Source: Candidatus Kapaibacterium thiocyanatum (GTDB taxonomy: Bacteria; Bacteroidota; Ignavibacteria; Kapaibacteriales; Kapaibacteriaceae). Taken from it: a stretch of 64,000 bases of DNA. Of this stretch, positions 60,967-64,000 are shown piece after piece (the first letter of the stretch is position 1; every line of letters begins with the position of its first letter). The position numbers were made by a program, and so were the translations under genes. The stretch lies in NCBI GenBank assembly GCA_001899175.1, contig MKVH01000021.1, forward strand, positions 309,066 through 373,065. The letters are read 5' to 3'. The notes under the pieces were generated by a model. That model was given only the letters and a program-made list of their open reading frames with translations, ran no database searches and had not been told where the DNA came from.

Positions 60967-63900
60967 TCACTTTCTTACAGATCGAAGGAGCTTTGCTAGC
61001 CTTTTCGCTCCAATCGGGTTAACAGAAAGGATCTTTCCTGTTTCCGGATTAATCGCAACTTCACCCAGCCTACCAAAGAATCGTTGGCTTTGACGCCCAG
61101 CTGCATCTGTCACAATTCTGCCAATCTTCAGAGGATTGGTTAGTGTGTTAAAGATAGCTGGTTTCGTGATTCCACGTTCTGCGGCTCTCTCCACTGCGTG
61201 CAGCGTCATTCCAGTGATTCTCACCCCATTGGCCGCATTGAATCCATTCAGTATTAGCAGTCCACCCTTGTAATACTCGTACAACGTTACCGGGCTTACC
61301 ACCCAAGGCGTTGTTCTTACAATATTCTCTCCAATCTGATTCGCAAGTGGGTCCATCTGCCGCAGTCGTTCTGCTGGTGAGGGCGGTGTTGTAATCATTC
61401 CTTGAGCGCTCGGCCCCTGCTGAGAGGTGGCAGCAATCGCCATTCGAGCCAATTCCTTATCGGCATCCGTCAGGTAGTTCTTTGAGCGAATGTTCGCATC
61501 CGCCCGAATTGGTTGTACGATCGACGTTGCATCGCGGCGCGGAATACCGTCCTGATTGGACAGAAACTGCCTTGCTCCAGATTGCCACGCAGCAGCCCGG
61601 TCGAGTGCGTCAGCCTTCATGATCGGATAGTACGGGTCCGTCGCATCGACGACAACGACGACCTCGACCACTCTCACCTTCTCCTTGTCTTCCTCCGGAA
61701 TTCCCGGACCTGCCCTGACGCCATCGTCCGGTTTGTAGGGCACGCCAGCGATAGCACCACCACCCTCATTCCCACCACCCGCCAACCCCGTCGGGTCCAT
61801 GAAGTTGATGGGATCATGGAAGGAGTAGGCATACGGCGAGTACCCGACCGATTGGCTCCACAGTGCATCCACACCAGTGAACGCTCCCTGCGTCTTGCTG
61901 TACTTCCGCGCACTCATGTCCATGAGGCGCTCGTGATACAGGTTCGCATTCAGCACCACGTTGAACTGCGGCGCCGTCTCGTAGTCCGATTCCTTGCCGA
62001 GATAGCCTCTTCTCTGGTCGTTCGCCACCGTCACATCGACACCGAACGGGAGGTAGTCGCGCACCTTCTGATACGCATTCTTCCCTACCGCGAACCGCTC
62101 CGAGCCCTGGATGTCCGTGCCCACGAAGCGTGCGACCATGGCGCCGTTGGCATCGCGTTCCCAGACGATGTTCACACCATCCACGCCGTACGACCGGTAT
62201 TCGACCGGATAGAAGAAGACCCGGCGTTCCGTGGGACCTCCGTCGCAGGCGCCACGGCTGATCTGACGGCCGTGATAGACGACCTGCTGTTCGTCACCCA
62301 CCCCTTGCAGGTAGTACGTCCAGGGAAAGACGGTACCGCACGAGGAGTCGGACGTCGGCGAGAGGACGAGGCGCTTGATCTCGCGCTCGCCCGACGGCGA
62401 ATACGAATACTGCCATTCCATCTTGTTCGCCAGCGAGAACGAGAGCGAGTACGGAGGATTGACCACACAGACCGGTGGTTGACGACCGGTCTTCATGCCG
62501 GTGGCATCGGTCTGCATCTTGACGAGGCGGTCGTTGTAGCCGTAGTGGAACCATTCCCTGGTGTACGGCACGGTGGGAGCCATGCCCTGCGGACGCAGGT
62601 AACGATAGTTCAATGCGCCGTCCCGGTTGTACGTCTGGTCGTCCGTCAGAATCTCGCCGTTGACGCTCGGAGCGATGTCCGTCGGCGCATTGGTCGCCGA
62701 TACCGGGAGCGGCGCATAGGTATGCCCTGCCACCACACCCGTCTTCGTCGTCTGCGTGCGGCGGGCGATCTCGTTCACGTCGTACGTCTCGCTCTTCCAC
62801 GGCGTGAGGTTGTGGTCCACGTCGGCTGTCACGAGCCGCCCGGCGTTGTCGTACGTGTACGTGTGGTCGTAGACGTCGCCGTCGAGCAGCGTGCTGCTGC
62901 GCTGCGTGATGCGGCCGCCGTTGTCGCGCGTGTAGATGTCGCTCGAGCTGACGGGGTCGAGGTCCCACGAGTGGTCCTGCTGCTGCAGGCGCCAGCGGGG
63001 ATCGTACAGGTATGTGGTATTGAGTTCGCGGTTCAGGTCGTCGGCATCGTGATAGACCTTGCTCGTGAGGTTGCCCGCGGCATCGTACGAATACGTGACA
63101 CGCGGAGCGCCACCCGGACGTGGTATGAGGGCAGGTTTGACGATACCGACGAGGGGAGCGTAGAAGCCGAAACCATTGATGGGACCGGTGGCATCGGCAT
63201 TCGTCACACTCGACGTCATCTCGGCCACACGGCCGTTGTCGTCGTAACCGTACCACGTGGCATACTGCCGGAGGGCGTCGACGACGTGGATGCTCGTGAT
63301 CTGGTCCGACGAGTTGTACGAGTAGTAGACGGCATCGAAGCCGAGAGCCGGCGTAAGCTTCAGCACGCATTCCACGCGGCCGCGTTCGTCGTAGCTGTAG
63401 ACGCGGTAGCGATACGGCTCGTAGGGATGGTCGCGGTAGGCTACTGCGGCCACACGACCTGCCTGGTTGCGAACCGTACCGGTCTTCGAGAGGCCGTTCC
63501 ATGTCGCGGGTGCCGGGAAGTACTTCCAGAACGAACCACTGCCACCCGTCGGCATCTGATCGTAGGAGATGGCCTGACGTCCGTTGTGCGGGTTGTCGGT
63601 GAAGTCCTCGAAGTCGTTCGTCGCCGAGACGGGACCATACGGAGCCGCCTCATTGTAGACGCAGATGTCGACGGGTTTGATGATCGTCCGCTCGAGGGCG
63701 TTGAACGCGAAGAGCGCTTCATAGGGCGGTCTGGCATCGTCCCACGGTGGCAGACAGGCAGCGGCGCCTGCCCTGTTGTCCGGCGAGAGTGGCGGCAGCA
63801 GCGGATAGATGCTCGGCGGCGTCGGAAGCGGTACCGTGCCCCAGAAGAGCGACGGGTTCACCGTCGCGCTCTTGTATGCGCTGCCCGTTCCCGTGAGGTT

Positions 63901-64000
63901 GATGGTGGACGAGTCGAGCCCATTGAAGGCGCTCGAACTCTCGAAGACGGCCTCGCCGATGGCCGTCATACGACCCAGGTCGTCGTACTGATAGAACGTC
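60967..64000 (-). CDS. RHS-repeat polymorphic toxin (5' end beyond right edge)
   Basis: At least 1010 residues; the frame is open through the window edge (TFYQYDDLGRMTAIGEA). YD repeats are plentiful (VYSYDERGRVECVLKL, YSYDAAGNLTSKVYHD, YTYDNAGRLVTADVD). The core closes with GKESDYETAPQFNVV ... SFHDPINFMDPTGL. After a Gly linker the tip (~last 95 residues) has ITGMTLHAVERAAERGITKPAIFNTL...GRIVTD...RFFGRLGEVAINPETGKI. This resembles DUF4258-type toxin domains (HaxxRxxERGI). RHS shells encapsulate and release the tip into a target cell. The export route is not visible here. Confidence 0.9.
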   Translation of the reverse strand, partial: TFYQYDDLGRMTAIGEAVFESSSAFNGLDSSTINLTGTGSAYKSATVNPSLFWGTVPLPTPPSIYPLLPPLSPDNRAGAAACLPPWDDARPPYEALFAFNALERTIIKPVDICVYNEAAPYGPVSATNDFEDFTDNPHNGRQAISYDQMPTGGSGSFWKYFPAPATWNGLSKTGTVRNQAGRVAAVAYRDHPYEPYRYRVYSYDERGRVECVLKLTPALGFDAVYYSYNSSDQITSIHVVDALRQYATWYGYDDNGRVAEMTSSVTNADATGPINGFGFYAPLVGIVKPALIPRPGGAPRVTYSYDAAGNLTSKVYHDADDLNRELNTTYLYDPRWRLQQQDHSWDLDPVSSSDIYTRDNGGRITQRSSTLLDGDVYDHTYTYDNAGRLVTADVDHNLTPWKSETYDVNEIARRTQTTKTGVVAGHTYAPLPVSATNAPTDIAPSVNGEILTDDQTYNRDGALNYRYLRPQGMAPTVPYTREWFHYGYNDRLVKMQTDATGMKTGRQPPVCVVNPPYSLSFSLANKMEWQYSYSPSGEREIKRLVLSPTSDSSCGTVFPWTYYLQGVGDEQQVVYHGRQISRGACDGGPTERRVFFYPVEYRSYGVDGVNIVWERDANGAMVARFVGTDIQGSERFAVGKNAYQKVRDYLPFGVDVTVANDQRRGYLGKESDYETAPQFNVVLNANLYHERLMDMSARKYSKTQGAFTGVDALWSQSVGYSPYAYSFHDPINFMDPTGLAGGGNEGGGAIAGVPYKPDDGVRAGPGIPEEDKEKVRVVEVVVVVDATDPYYPIMKADALDRAAAWQSGARQFLSNQDGIPRRDATSIVQPIRADANIRSKNYLTDADKELARMAIAATSQQGPSAQGMITTPPSPAERLRQMDPLANQIGENIVRTTPWVVSPVTLYEYYKGGLLILNGFNAANGVRITGMTLHAVERAAERGITKPAIFNTLTNPLKIGRIVTDAAGRQSQRFFGRLGEVAINPETGKILSVNPIGAKRLAKLLRSVRK
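61783..61993. repeat. RHS core-end duplicate (copy in intact RHS)
   Basis: Partner of 60240-60453; see there. Divergence starts at both ends of the shared block, where the toxin tips and the upstream barrel sequence differ. Confidence 0.9.

Overview
The window comes from a GC-rich bacterium of the Bacteroidota/FCB group, possibly a Kapabacteria- or Ignavibacteria-like lineage (that last step is a guess). The grounds are type IX secretion (T9SS) C-terminal sorting domains on several secreted proteins, a TonB-dependent receptor with a carboxypeptidase-like N-terminal domain followed by a DUF4249 lipoprotein, and TAnnTTTG-type -7 promoter elements ahead of several genes.

Layout. 1-1.35 kb: start of murQ (cut by the left edge), rpsT and a tRNA-Arg(ACG). 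1.4-9.7 kb: an accessory stretch beginning beside the tRNA with a tyrosine integrase broken by an in-frame amber stop, then small secreted proteins, a MarR remnant, a frameshifted barrel-like protein, DinB, a small phosphatase, an AlkD-like protein and a Tat-exported FAD oxidase. 9.7-34.7 kb: one 16-gene minus-strand operon for an extracellular contractile injection system (eCIS, Afp/PVC-like). Read 5' to 3' it holds a DUF4255 terminator protein, a 336-aa unknown, one sheath, two tubes, DUF5908, a LysM tube-hub protein, VgrG-like spike, PAAR tip, gp25, two giant baseplate proteins, a 1280-aa unknown, a tape-measure protein, a DUF4157 (eCIS core) protein and a AAA+ ATPase. Most joins are stop/start overlaps. 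Its 0.9-kb leader carries a good promoter, a 34-codon ORF with a strong ribosome site and a 78-bp tandem repeat.

35.6-56.3 kb: mixed chromosomal genes. These include a DHFR-like reductase, a T9SS-sorted multicopper oxidase coupled to a thiol redoxin, an MFS exporter, an aldo-keto reductase, an ArsR-SRPBCC x3-DoxX operon, a GNAT, a 1026-aa secreted protein, a DegP-like protease and a lipoprotein. They end with an ECF sigma / anti-sigma-barrel fusion / TonB receptor / DUF4249 operon.

56.5-64 kb: an RHS polymorphic-toxin locus on the minus strand. An RHS gene (cut by the right edge) with its immunity gene is followed by displaced toxin-tip and immunity modules, one with a GIY-YIG nuclease tip. 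The modules are separated by a repeat family whose 22-bp motif occurs 12 times, each block starting at the 3' end of an immunity gene.

The strongest leads are the eCIS operon with its DUF4157 candidate cargo and unusual leader, the repeat-punctuated RHS module array, and the sigma-factor locus in which an anti-sigma domain is fused to an outer-membrane barrel.
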